A DNA stretch of 34,076 nucleotides from positions 1-34,076 of the forward strand of contig NZ_JALPNU010000034.1 of the NCBI RefSeq assembly GCF_030851345.1, written 5' to 3'. The stretch's first letter is position 1; each line of letters starts with the position of its first letter. The position numbers and the translations under genes were made by a program. Positions 10,917 through 18,918 of this stretch are shown piece after piece. The notes under the pieces were generated by a model that saw nothing but the letters and a program-made list of their open reading frames with translations, had not been told where the DNA came from and searched no databases. Source of the stretch: Marinifilum sp. D714. Its GTDB lineage: Bacteria; Bacteroidota; Bacteroidia; Bacteroidales; Marinifilaceae.

Positions 10917-12956
10917 TTATGTTTTTAATGATTTAAGTATTCCTTCAGTCACAAAGAATGTTAAAGCCAACAAAATAAATATTCTCCAATACTGTCTTCC
11001 TTCTCTTTTTTCGTTATTAAGCTCAGATAGTTTCATTTTTTCAGAAGAAATTACAGAATAGTTCTCGTGTAATGCCTTAATTTTAGTTTCAATTTCTTGT
11101 TTTTCGTAATACGAAATCTCTGATTCATTTCTGGGATAATTGAATGAACAAGTTTGAAGAATAGAGTCGTTTAGTGTAACTACATAATTTTCTGAAACCC
11201 TTAATTGATCTACAACTCTAAGCTGTGTTGAATGGTTTGAACTGTTTATTCTTAAAGGAATGATATCAATACCAATTTGTTCATTTTTAATATGGAATTG
11301 CTCGTCACTATTCGAAATAAACGAGCTTATTAATTCAATTGTATTATTTTTTCCAATTTGATGATATATTTTGCCTGAGTTTGTACTTGTCTTGCTCAAA
11401 TTGATTAAAGTAGGTACTAAAATCGGGTGTGTTATCAGGTTTGTCCATTCTCTTTTTAAATTCATACTGAATTGGTACAATTGACCTTTTCCATATTGAA
11501 TTTTTGTGAATAATTGTTCTGAACCTGCAGTTAGCCAGATAGATTCTAATGTTGGATTATTTGGTGATGATAATTTATAGTATTTATAGATATCAGGTAA
11601 ACGTGCGTTATCTTTCATATGTTGAAAGACATCCTGGTAAAGATTTGCTTTCGTTTCAATTCTTGAAATTCGTTGTTGAGTGGAGTCAATTTCCAAATAG
11701 TTTGGAGCCAAAACATCAGATAAGAACAGGTTCACACTTGTTTCAACTTTCTTATTGGGTATAAAAAGCACATTTCCACCATTTTGTAGATACATTTGAA
11801 GGCTTTGTTTAAACCCACTTTCAATATCTTCAATTTCATTTAATACAATTAACTGATATATACTAAATGTTTCATTGTGCAATTGAGCTTTATTAATATT
11901 TTTAATCTTAAAATTTTTATCTGAAGCAAAAAGCGTGTTAATGTATTGGTTTTCGGATATCTGATTGATAGATAAAATCTGGTTTACGTTATTGGTTTTG
12001 TAGGAAAAGTACAAACTGTTGTCGTAAGTAATTGGATAATCCTCTATGCTTAGTTTGGCTTGTATTATGCCTGATTGACTATCGCTATAGCGTAATTGGG
12101 TAATTTGTGATGAATTTTTATTGATATCGATACTTCCTACCGTTTTCAAACTGTCATTTACTGTCAATTGTATTGGAATCTTTTTTAAATCTTTATTGGA
12201 ATGATTTGAAATTTTAACGGATAATTCCTTTTGAGGACCAGTAAAATGTATAGGCCTTTCGAACCAACACGAGTCAAGAACTAGGTTGTTTGTTGCTTGC
12301 AACCTGAAATGAACAAAATCCACATTTAAAATACTGTCTTTTTGCAGTTTTTCTAAATCAGCTTGAGATTTTTGAAAATCAGATAGCACATAAACTTGTG
12401 ATTTTTCAAAAGGTGAATCTAGTCGAATATTAGCTAGTGTTTTTGATAATTTTAACGGATTGGGAGAGGGGGCTATTTCCTGTATTCTTGCAATGGCTTG
12501 ATTTTTATTTAAACTGGTAGAGTAGTGCTGTATATCGTTGCTGTAAATTCTGATTTTGGCATAATCAGGTAACGATTTAATCAGTTCGAATGCGTGATTT
12601 TTAGCAACCTCCAGAGCATTTCCTTTTTCAGTTTTACCATTCATGCTAAACGAATTGTCAAGGTAAATATTAATTAACTCGTTGTTTTTATTGGATAAAT
12701 TTTTTCCTGAAATGGGAATGTAAGGTTGTGCAAACGCAATGATAATACATGCTAATGCCAGCATTCTTAGTAATAGAACAAGTAAGTTTTTAAGTTTCGA
12801 TTTTCTCTTGTTCTCAGTATTTAAATTTTGTAGAAAGCGAAGGTTACTAAAAAAGATTTTTTTGTAACGCTTAAAATTAAAAAGATGTATGATGATTGGA
12901 ATCAGTAATATAAAAAGAAACCAAAGGTAATTTGGATGCAAAAAATGTATCGACAT
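10917..12956 (-). CDS. BatA-domain membrane protein with VWA-like region
   Basis: The 679-aa product begins with the aerotolerance BatA-type double-transmembrane region (membrane spans about 10-27 and 58-78, with the LHPNYLWFL and IIHLFNFKRYKKI signature between and before them). A von Willebrand A-like domain follows, with a MIDAS-type D-x-S-x-S at about 100-104 and a later LSDFQ strand. A C-terminal membrane span lies about 655-672. Most of the protein should face the periplasm. Such proteins are common in Bacteroidota and their role is poorly defined. The usual moxR/DUF58/batB partners are absent here. It lies 62 bp downstream of the TonB-dependent receptor on the same strand and could be co-transcribed with it. 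Confidence 0.85.
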   Translation of the reverse strand: MSIHFLHPNYLWFLFILLIPIIIHLFNFKRYKKIFFSNLRFLQNLNTENKRKSKLKNLLVLLLRMLALACIIIAFAQPYIPISGKNLSNKNNELINIYLDNSFSMNGKTEKGNALEVAKNHAFELIKSLPDYAKIRIYSNDIQHYSTSLNKNQAIARIQEIAPSPNPLKLSKTLANIRLDSPFEKSQVYVLSDFQKSQADLEKLQKDSILNVDFVHFRLQATNNLVLDSCWFERPIHFTGPQKELSVKISNHSNKDLKKIPIQLTVNDSLKTVGSIDINKNSSQITQLRYSDSQSGIIQAKLSIEDYPITYDNSLYFSYKTNNVNQILSINQISENQYINTLFASDKNFKIKNINKAQLHNETFSIYQLIVLNEIEDIESGFKQSLQMYLQNGGNVLFIPNKKVETSVNLFLSDVLAPNYLEIDSTQQRISRIETKANLYQDVFQHMKDNARLPDIYKYYKLSSPNNPTLESIWLTAGSEQLFTKIQYGKGQLYQFSMNLKREWTNLITHPILVPTLINLSKTSTNSGKIYHQIGKNNTIELISSFISNSDEQFHIKNEQIGIDIIPLRINSSNHSTQLRVVDQLRVSENYVVTLNDSILQTCSFNYPRNESEISYYEKQEIETKIKALHENYSVISSEKMKLSELNNEKREGRQYWRIFILLALTFFVTEGILKSLKT

Positions 12957-13018
12957 ATTTACTTAGCTTAAAAGTACTGGCAAAATAGCTAAAAACCAGC
13001 TTGGATTAAAGGATTTCT

Positions 13019-15427
13019 CTAGAATTTTGCACTCAGCTTTACATTCAATTTTCGTCCTGTAAGATAATTTGGAATTGCATATTGATTCCCCGAAATGTCG
13101 TTAATCCAAAGATAGGAAACCGTGTTGTTGATATCTAAAACATTAAACACTTCCAAGCCAATCCACATGGATTTAAAATGACGCAGTAAACCTTTGTTTT
13201 TAGATTTTTCGTCTACTAAGACTTTCGAGAAGCCCAAATCAATTCTGCGATAGTTTGGCATTCTAAAGCTTCCACCATTTTTACCTCTTTTGGGAGTCCA
13301 AACAGGAAGTTTGCCAGCATAGAATAAAGCAAGATGCATTTTGTAAGAAGGATGGTTTGGCAAATAATCCTGGAAAAACATAGAGAAATTAAACCTTTGA
13401 TCGGTAGGTCGCGGGATAAAAGACTTTTCATCTCCTTTAATGTTTTCCTCAGATTTCATGATTGATAAACTAGCCCATGATTCTGTTCCGGGAACAAATT
13501 CACCATTGATTCTCAAATCTAATCCAGTTGTGTACCCTTCTGCCTCCTGGTTGCCATAATATCGAATGCGAACATTTTCTATGTCATAAGGAGTAACTGA
13601 TAGAAGATCCTTATAGTACAGTTCGCTTGAAAATTTAAAAGGACGATTCCATGCTTTAAAGTAATATTCTTGACCTAACACGTAGTGGATTGCCTTTTGG
13701 GTATTTACATCTGGACTAATGTTTCCATTAATCATTAACATTTCTCGATAAGATGGAATCTGCTGATAAAGACCTGCTGATAGTTTGAATTTTACTTTAT
13801 TTTTCCAATTTGGGATATAGTGAATGGAACCTCTAGGTGAAAAATATCCTTTGCTATTGTAATCCCAATAATGGTAACGAAGCCCTCCTGTAAGTTGTAG
13901 TTCTCCCTTTTTCGTTTCCAGAATTTGAGTTGCCTGCGCAAATGATTTGTAATGCTTTGAACTAATTTTATTGTTAGCATTGCGATTGTATGCCAGTAAA
14001 ACTTCACTGTCGGATACCGGAACTGAGTAACCAGCAGAATCTTGGTATTGCCATTCATTAATTTGATTGCTAATATCCTCGTTTTTAACACCAACTCCCC
14101 ATTGTAAGAATAAATCACCAAAAGAATGATCTCCTTTTATATCCAAATTATAAACCTCCTGATCGAGTTTGTTTCTGGCATGATCAATAAATGTTCCGAT
14201 ACCTAAGTTTTCAACACTTTCAGATTGCGATCCTCCTTGTGATACAAATAAATCGCTCAGATAGTACTGTCCCATAATATCATATTTCTCTTCTTCAATG
14301 CTTTCGTATCTGCTTCCGATTAATCGGATAAAAGAATTTGAGTTGGGATGATACTTAAAAGTAACTGCCTGAATATTCGAGTCGAATTCATCTTTTTCGT
14401 TGCCGTCAAAATAAATGTCAAGATTCAAAGGATTACTAATGGTTCCAAATGAAGTACTTCTGTTTTCAGGTTCAAAATTGTACTTGTTTTGACTAAAGCT
14501 AGTCCATAGGTGCATGCTAAATGCCGAATTGAATTTGTAGTTAACCAGTGCCTGAAAATCGGTATAATTGGGTTCATATTCACCTTTTGTGTCCAAAGAA
14601 TTTAACAAGTAACGATTGGTTTTATATCTCAATCCAGCCATATAGGATAGTTTCCCATTTTTTGATGCATTAGCAAAATGTGTAGATGCACCCATTAAAC
14701 TCAATTCGGCTGAAGCTTCAAATTTGGTTGGAGTTTTGTACTTAATATCAAGTACGGAAGATAGTTTGTCACCGTATTTTACATCAAAACCACCTGATGA
14801 GAACTGAACTGATGAAACCAAATCAGGATTGATTATACTTAATCCTTCTTGCTGACCAGAACGAATTAAGTTGGGTCTGTAAATCTCTATTTCGTTGATA
14901 TAAACAAGGTTCTCATCGAAATTACCACCTCGAACAGAATATTGGGAACTCAGTTCATTATTGGAACTTACTCCTGGTAGTGTTTTTATAATTTGTTCAA
15001 CAACTCCACTACTGCTAACAGGAATTTGTTCAAGATGTTTTTTATCAATTGAAATGTTTTTATCTCTTATGATTTTATCTGATTCAACAGTAACTTCAGA
15101 TATTTTCTGCTCCTTTAATTTTAGTTTGATATTTAACACTTTATTTTCTGATTTTTTAAGTCGGATTGGCAATTCATAATCCTGAAAAGAGATATGCGTT
15201 ACCTTTAAAGTGAAGTTTTTATCAAAATCAATTGCTAAGTCAAAACTCCCATTGCTACTTGTGCTGGTTGCAATATTTGTTTCAATTATTTTTATATGAG
15301 CGCCTTTAATCGGATTGTTTTCGGTATCGGTTACTTTACCAGTTATTTTACTGTTATTTTGTGCAATACAACAAAAAGGGATCAGAAGAATAATGAAAAC
15401 AACTGATCTATAAAGAGTTTGAAGCAT
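13019..15427 (-). CDS. TonB-dependent outer-membrane receptor
   Basis: The 802-aa protein has an N-terminal signal peptide (about 1-22, cleavage after IAQ), a CarboxypepD_reg-like beta domain (about 28-112, GKVTDTENNPIKGAHIKI) and a plug domain (about 135-235, with SVRGGNFDENLVYINEIE). A long beta-barrel with alternating aromatic strands ends in a terminal Phe (KLSAKF), as in outer-membrane proteins. It should take up an unknown ligand with TonB energy. No SusD partner is adjacent, so a glycan-uptake role is not supported. Its neighbour downstream is the BatA-like gene. It is divergent from the M19 dipeptidase across 180 bp, so both promoters must lie in that gap. Confidence 0.92.
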   Translation of the reverse strand: MLQTLYRSVVFIILLIPFCCIAQNNSKITGKVTDTENNPIKGAHIKIIETNIATSTSSNGSFDLAIDFDKNFTLKVTHISFQDYELPIRLKKSENKVLNIKLKLKEQKISEVTVESDKIIRDKNISIDKKHLEQIPVSSSGVVEQIIKTLPGVSSNNELSSQYSVRGGNFDENLVYINEIEIYRPNLIRSGQQEGLSIINPDLVSSVQFSSGGFDVKYGDKLSSVLDIKYKTPTKFEASAELSLMGASTHFANASKNGKLSYMAGLRYKTNRYLLNSLDTKGEYEPNYTDFQALVNYKFNSAFSMHLWTSFSQNKYNFEPENRSTSFGTISNPLNLDIYFDGNEKDEFDSNIQAVTFKYHPNSNSFIRLIGSRYESIEEEKYDIMGQYYLSDLFVSQGGSQSESVENLGIGTFIDHARNKLDQEVYNLDIKGDHSFGDLFLQWGVGVKNEDISNQINEWQYQDSAGYSVPVSDSEVLLAYNRNANNKISSKHYKSFAQATQILETKKGELQLTGGLRYHYWDYNSKGYFSPRGSIHYIPNWKNKVKFKLSAGLYQQIPSYREMLMINGNISPDVNTQKAIHYVLGQEYYFKAWNRPFKFSSELYYKDLLSVTPYDIENVRIRYYGNQEAEGYTTGLDLRINGEFVPGTESWASLSIMKSEENIKGDEKSFIPRPTDQRFNFSMFFQDYLPNHPSYKMHLALFYAGKLPVWTPKRGKNGGSFRMPNYRRIDLGFSKVLVDEKSKNKGLLRHFKSMWIGLEVFNVLDINNTVSYLWINDISGNQYAIPNYLTGRKLNVKLSAKF

Positions 15428-15607
15428 GTATTTTTAGTTTAACAAGATTAAGATACCATATGAATCAGAATTCCCAATATACAAAGGAAAGACAGAAATT
15501 GAAAACTTTGCATAAAAATTAAATTATCTAATTAACAGTTCAATAACTTAGAGTTTTAAGTAAGTATCATATCTTTATATTTTCTAACCCCTAAAACTTT
15601 AAAAATC

Positions 15608-16837
15608 ATGTTTGATAAGAGTAACAAACTTTTGATTGCAAGTATGTTTTTGCTTTTTTGTTTTACTTCTTGTAAAACTCAGGAAGAAAAAGCTGCTGAA
15701 ATTCACAATCATGCTTTCACAATAGATACTCATGTTGATACACCATATCATTTGTTAGATAAAGATTTTAACATTAGTGAATATCATGCCTATAAACGAG
15801 GTGGGAGCCGCGTTGATTTTCCAAGAATGAAGAAAGGTGGTTTGGATGGAATCTTTTTCGCAGCTTTTACATCGCAAAGAGAAAGAACAGCAGAAAATAT
15901 TCAGATTGCCAGAGAAAAAGCAGATGAATTGATTGATTCGATTTACACTGTATGTGATAGATATTCAGAATTGGCTGAAGTTGCTCTTAATGTAGCGGAT
16001 GGATATCGTTTGGAAAATGAAGGGAAAAGAGCAATTTACATTGGCTTGGAGAATGGTTTTCCAATTGGAACGGAAATATCTGAAGTAGAAAGATATTTCA
16101 AGAAAGGGGTGCGTTACATTACACTATGTCATACTTCGAACAATGATATTTGCGATTCCTCGACAGATAGGCACGGTGCAGAATTCGACGGATTGAGTAA
16201 GTTTGGTGAAGAGGTAGTGAAGGAAATGAATAGATTGGGAATTTTAATAGACGTTTCGCACATCTCTGATAGCTCATTTTACGATGTGATAAAATTGTCT
16301 ACAAGTCCGGTTATAGCTTCACATTCGTGTGCAAGAGCAATTTGTGATAATCCAAGAAACTTGAGTGATGAAATGCTGAAAGCATTGGCCGAAAATGGAG
16401 GGGTTATACAAATGTGCATATTGGATGATTACGTAAGAGCTCCAGATAAGAATAGTGAACGTTATAAAAAAGAAATGGAATTGCGTGAACGCTATCGTAA
16501 AATGGGGAAAATGACCAAGGAAGAGGAGCAGAAAATTTGGGCAGAATGGAAGCAATTGCAAATAGATTATCCTAAGGACAAACCAACGGTTGCTGATGCG
16601 GTAGATCATATTGACCACATTATAAAAGTAATTGGAATTGACCACGTAGGAATTGGAACAGACTTTGATGGTGGTGGCGGATTAAAAGATTGTGCGGATG
16701 TTAGCCAGATGATGAATATTACCATTGAATTTCTGAATCGTGGCTATTCTCGAGAGGATATTCATAAAATTTGGGGGGGGAACTTTATGAGGGTTTTTAA
16801 GCAAGTTGAGGATTTGGCTGAGAAGGTAAAAGCATAA
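15608..16837 (+). CDS. M19-family membrane dipeptidase, lipoprotein
   Basis: This is a zinc-dependent dipeptidase of the renal dipeptidase family (409 aa). The N terminus is a lipoprotein signal with the lipobox ending at C22 (LFCFTSC). Probable metal ligands are visible: the HxD pair H42/D44 in IDTHVDTP, E148 in IGLENGF, H218 in IDVSHISD and H239 in IASHSC, followed by the family motif DHVGIGTDFDGG. The C-terminal IWGGNFMRVF motif is intact even though its codons run through eight consecutive G residues (around 16773-16780), a possible slippage site. It likely cleaves dipeptides at the periplasmic face. A short charged insertion around residues 275-320 (MELRERYRKMGKMTKEEEQK) is common in the bacterial branch. 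Confidence 0.92.
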   Translation: MFDKSNKLLIASMFLLFCFTSCKTQEEKAAEIHNHAFTIDTHVDTPYHLLDKDFNISEYHAYKRGGSRVDFPRMKKGGLDGIFFAAFTSQRERTAENIQIAREKADELIDSIYTVCDRYSELAEVALNVADGYRLENEGKRAIYIGLENGFPIGTEISEVERYFKKGVRYITLCHTSNNDICDSSTDRHGAEFDGLSKFGEEVVKEMNRLGILIDVSHISDSSFYDVIKLSTSPVIASHSCARAICDNPRNLSDEMLKALAENGGVIQMCILDDYVRAPDKNSERYKKEMELRERYRKMGKMTKEEEQKIWAEWKQLQIDYPKDKPTVADAVDHIDHIIKVIGIDHVGIGTDFDGGGGLKDCADVSQMMNITIEFLNRGYSREDIHKIWGGNFMRVFKQVEDLAEKVKA

Positions 16838-16864
16838 AAGATTCAAAAATTGACTGATTAATTT

Positions 16865-16872
16865 TATTTTTG
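16865..16872 (+). promoter_or_regulatory. Possible Bacteroidota -7 element
   Basis: TATTTTTG followed by C matches the Bacteroidota TAnnTTTGC -7 consensus exactly and lies 26 bp before the GTG start of the LMW-PTP-like gene. A TTG at 16850-16852 is closer than the usual -33 spacing, so the promoter call is weak. Confidence 0.35.
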
Positions 16873-16898
16873 CTCCAATTGAAAAAAAATAGAAAATT

Positions 16899-17324
16899 GT
16901 GAAGAAAGTTTTAGTAATAAGTGAGAAGAACGAAGCCCGTTCACAAATGGCCGAAAAGTGGTTGAATTACTATGGTAAAAAACATCTAAAAGTTTGGAGT
17001 GCTGGATTAGAGAAGGGAATCATTAGTGTTTTGGCACAAAAAGCCATGGCCGAAGCTGTTATGGACATTCCTGAATACAAATCGAAAGCTTTGAGTGAAA
17101 TAAAAGAGGAAAATTTCGATTACGTATTGTGTTTTGATAAAGAACTTTCAAATAGCTTGCCTGAATTAAAGGGAAATCCAGAAGTGAAAGTATTTGATGT
17201 GCCAAATCCTGCTTCAGTGGAAGGAGAGGAGAAGGTAAAATTACAAGCTTACAATGCGGTTTGCAATGTAATTGACGATGCTTGCTTTGTTTTTGTACAG
17301 GAACGCTTCCAAATTGTACCGTAA
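16899..17324 (+). CDS. ArsC/LMW-PTP-like protein lacking catalytic Cys
   Basis: The 141-aa sequence follows the low-molecular-weight phosphatase / thioredoxin-type arsenate reductase fold from end to end. It keeps the P-loop Arg (R14) and the flanking SQMAEKW of the usual C-x5-R-SQMAE signature. At the position of the nucleophilic Cys it has Ser8 (VISEKNEARSQ), and the glycines of the loop are replaced by charged residues. The Asp of the usual DP general-acid motif is Asn (DVPNPA). Classical phosphatase or arsenate reductase chemistry is therefore unlikely, and the protein may be a binding or regulatory pseudoenzyme. The start is GTG at 16899. It lies 61 bp after the dipeptidase on the same strand and is followed by a strong terminator. 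No ars genes are nearby. Confidence 0.8.
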   Translation: MKKVLVISEKNEARSQMAEKWLNYYGKKHLKVWSAGLEKGIISVLAQKAMAEAVMDIPEYKSKALSEIKEENFDYVLCFDKELSNSLPELKGNPEVKVFDVPNPASVEGEEKVKLQAYNAVCNVIDDACFVFVQERFQIVP

Positions 17325-17400
17325 GTTAACGGATTTATTGATAATAAATTTTATTTACATAGCACTTTACTTTGATAAAGTACATTGTGTTACTCTTACA

Positions 17401-17430
17401 AAGAGATCCATTTAATGGATCTCTTTTTTT
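17401..17430 (+). terminator. Intrinsic terminator
   Basis: An 11-bp perfect stem (17401-17411 with 17415-17425) around a TTA loop is followed by a run of T to 17430. It ends the dipeptidase/LMW-PTP-like transcription unit. Confidence 0.88.
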
Positions 17431-17785
17431 GTTCTGATCTAGCCTATTTTGGATGAATTAATTTGGTAAGTACCATTCTGAATTATCAATTTCATAATTG
17501 AAATTGAGTTTCAAACATTTTCATTTTCATCATATTTATTTTGTCTGAATAAGCTTTGTTTTTTACCAACTTGCTTGACATGGCTGTGATTTATTCGTAA
17601 TTTTAAAATAGATCCGATTGGGCTTCTAATGCATGAAAAATCAATATTTTATGACCTTTGTAATATTTCATATTATTATAGATATACTTCTGGAAACCGA
17701 TCGGAGTAAACCTTCTCGAAAACCTGAAAAGAATTAAGCAGTTCAATTTATTTTTTAGAATCTATTCATATAAAAGGAGGCGAAG
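17431..17785. other. Intergenic region with overlapping palindromes
   Basis: No gene is seen here. It holds a perfect 9-bp-arm palindrome at 17486-17507 (loop TAAT). A second, overlapping one at 17498-17514 (TTGAAA / TTTCAA) reuses the right arm of the first, so the two hairpins would exclude each other. The rest is AT-rich leader of the downstream gene. Confidence 0.45.
17774..17782 (+). promoter_or_regulatory. Strong Shine-Dalgarno sequence
   Basis: AAAAGGAGG lies 3-11 bp before the ATG at 17786. This is unusually strong for a Bacteroidota gene, most of which lack a clear Shine-Dalgarno, and it fixes the start of the baeRF-like gene. Confidence 0.7.
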
Positions 17786-18226
17786 ATGAAAAAAAACATT
17801 GGAGTTTGGTTAGATACCGAAAAAGCCTACATTATTACACTTGAAAATGGCAATGGCCAGATTGAAACAATTGAATCGGAAGTTGAAACAAGAGTGCGTT
17901 TTAAAGGAGAAACAAAGGCTTATTCCCGAATGGGGAATCAGTTTATTAATCCAGCAAAGCGAATGACTCACCGACGCAGACACCAGTTTAAACAGTACTT
18001 TGAAAACATAAGTTCTAAACTCGAGAATGCAGAGGAGATTTACTTGTTTGGACCAGCTGAAACAAAAGTACATCTGGCTAAGCATATTAATAAGCATACC
18101 AATCTTAATGATAGAGTGAGAAAAATTGAATCGGAAGATAATATGACCGAGAATCAAATGATTGCTCGTGTTAAAGAGATATTTAGTTCCGATCCTGTAA
18201 AGGTTAAAGCAAGGATCAGACATTGA
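17786..18226 (+). CDS. baeRF-like (eRF1-domain-related) small protein
   Basis: This 146-aa protein starts with GVWLDTEKAYIITL, matching the x-W-x-D-x-x-x-A-x-I/V opening of small bacterial proteins annotated as translational machinery, eRF1-domain or baeRF-type. The second half fits the same family: a helix and strand ending in EEIYLFGPAETKVHLAKHI (about 86-104), then a linker and the C-terminal TENQMIARVKEIF helix. The family is thought to be related to peptide release factor domains, but its bacterial role is largely inferred; I assign no reaction. The middle is rich in Arg/Lys (MTHRRRHQFKQYF), suggesting nucleic acid or ribosome contact. It is followed by a long hairpin terminator and then yjbQ. 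Confidence 0.7.
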   Translation: MKKNIGVWLDTEKAYIITLENGNGQIETIESEVETRVRFKGETKAYSRMGNQFINPAKRMTHRRRHQFKQYFENISSKLENAEEIYLFGPAETKVHLAKHINKHTNLNDRVRKIESEDNMTENQMIARVKEIFSSDPVKVKARIRH

Positions 18227-18265
18227 GATATAGTAGATTAGCATATCAATAGGTAAGTAAGGCGG

Positions 18266-18330
18266 TTCCCGGTTTTGAATATTTTGCATGATTGCCATCG
18301 AAGCAAAATTCAAAGCCGGGAATTTCTTTT
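18266..18330 (+). terminator. Long hairpin, probable terminator
   Basis: The arms at 18266-18287 and 18303-18322 pair over about 20 bp with one G.U pair and a 2-nt bulge, around a 15-nt loop, and are followed by TTTCTTTT. The position, 40 bp after the baeRF-like stop codon, fits termination. The stem is longer than the other terminators here, so it may derive from a mobile palindrome. Confidence 0.65.
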
Positions 18331-18478
18331 CACAGTGATCAATAATTGGCATACTAATAGTTAAAGTTTCTAAGATTGTTGTATCAGACTTGAAGCTGAT
18401 AGTTGAATACTTGCTATTACTTGCACGAATTTCTAAATTAGCATGCATATTAATTTTTGAAGAAACCATAAACAAGTA

Positions 18479-18889
18479 ATGATCCAACAGATAGAAATCA
18501 CCTTACCCGCATATTCGAGAGGATATCACTTAATTGACTCGGAAATAAGAAGAAATTTACCTGATTTACCAGAAACAGGAATGATGCACCTGTTTATCAA
18601 ACACACGTCAGCAGCATTAACCATTAACGAGAATGCTGATCCTTCGGTTCGTGATGATTTTGAGTCGATTATGAATTGTTTGGTGCCAGAAAATGAAGCT
18701 TATTATACACATGTTTTCGAAGGGGCAGATGATATGCCGGCACATGTAAAAGCTTCAATAATGGGAACAGAGCTTACTATTCCCATTACAAAACATCAAT
18801 TAAATATGGGAACTTGGCAGGGGATTTATTTGTGCGAATTTAGAAATAGAGGAGGACGTCGTAAAATTGTTGTTACAATATATTCATAA
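18479..18889 (+). CDS. yjbQ: YjbQ / UPF0047 family protein
   Basis: The 136-aa protein matches the YjbQ (UPF0047) family along its length. It has FIKHTSAALTINENAD with the conserved His (about 42-57), HVKASIMGTELTIPI in the middle, and the C-terminal GTWQGIYLCEFRNRGGRRKI signature. Family members form small trimeric beta-barrel-like proteins; weak thiamine-phosphate synthase activity has been reported for the E. coli protein, but its physiological role is not settled. Start is ATG at 18479 with no clear Shine-Dalgarno. It is probably cytoplasmic and transcribed separately from the baeRF-like gene because of the hairpin between them. Confidence 0.92.
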   Translation: MIQQIEITLPAYSRGYHLIDSEIRRNLPDLPETGMMHLFIKHTSAALTINENADPSVRDDFESIMNCLVPENEAYYTHVFEGADDMPAHVKASIMGTELTIPITKHQLNMGTWQGIYLCEFRNRGGRRKIVVTIYS

Positions 18890-18916
18890 AAAACGCCTCA
18901 TTTCGAGGCGTTTTTT
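18888..18916. terminator. Bidirectional terminator
   Basis: A 6-bp GC-rich stem (18894-18899 with 18905-18910) is extended by A6/T6 on its sides. It lies between the convergent ends of yjbQ and the aminopeptidase gene and can act on both strands. Confidence 0.88.
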
Positions 18917-18918
18917 CT

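Noticed and set aside
16773-16780. Frameshift at a run of eight G in the dipeptidase gene
   Set aside because: The conserved IWGGNFMRVF motif reads through in frame, so the gene is intact.
17810-18487. 225-codon minus-strand frame across the baeRF-like gene
   Set aside because: Most of it is antisense to a well-supported gene and it contains both arms of the long hairpin; kept only as a question in the findings.
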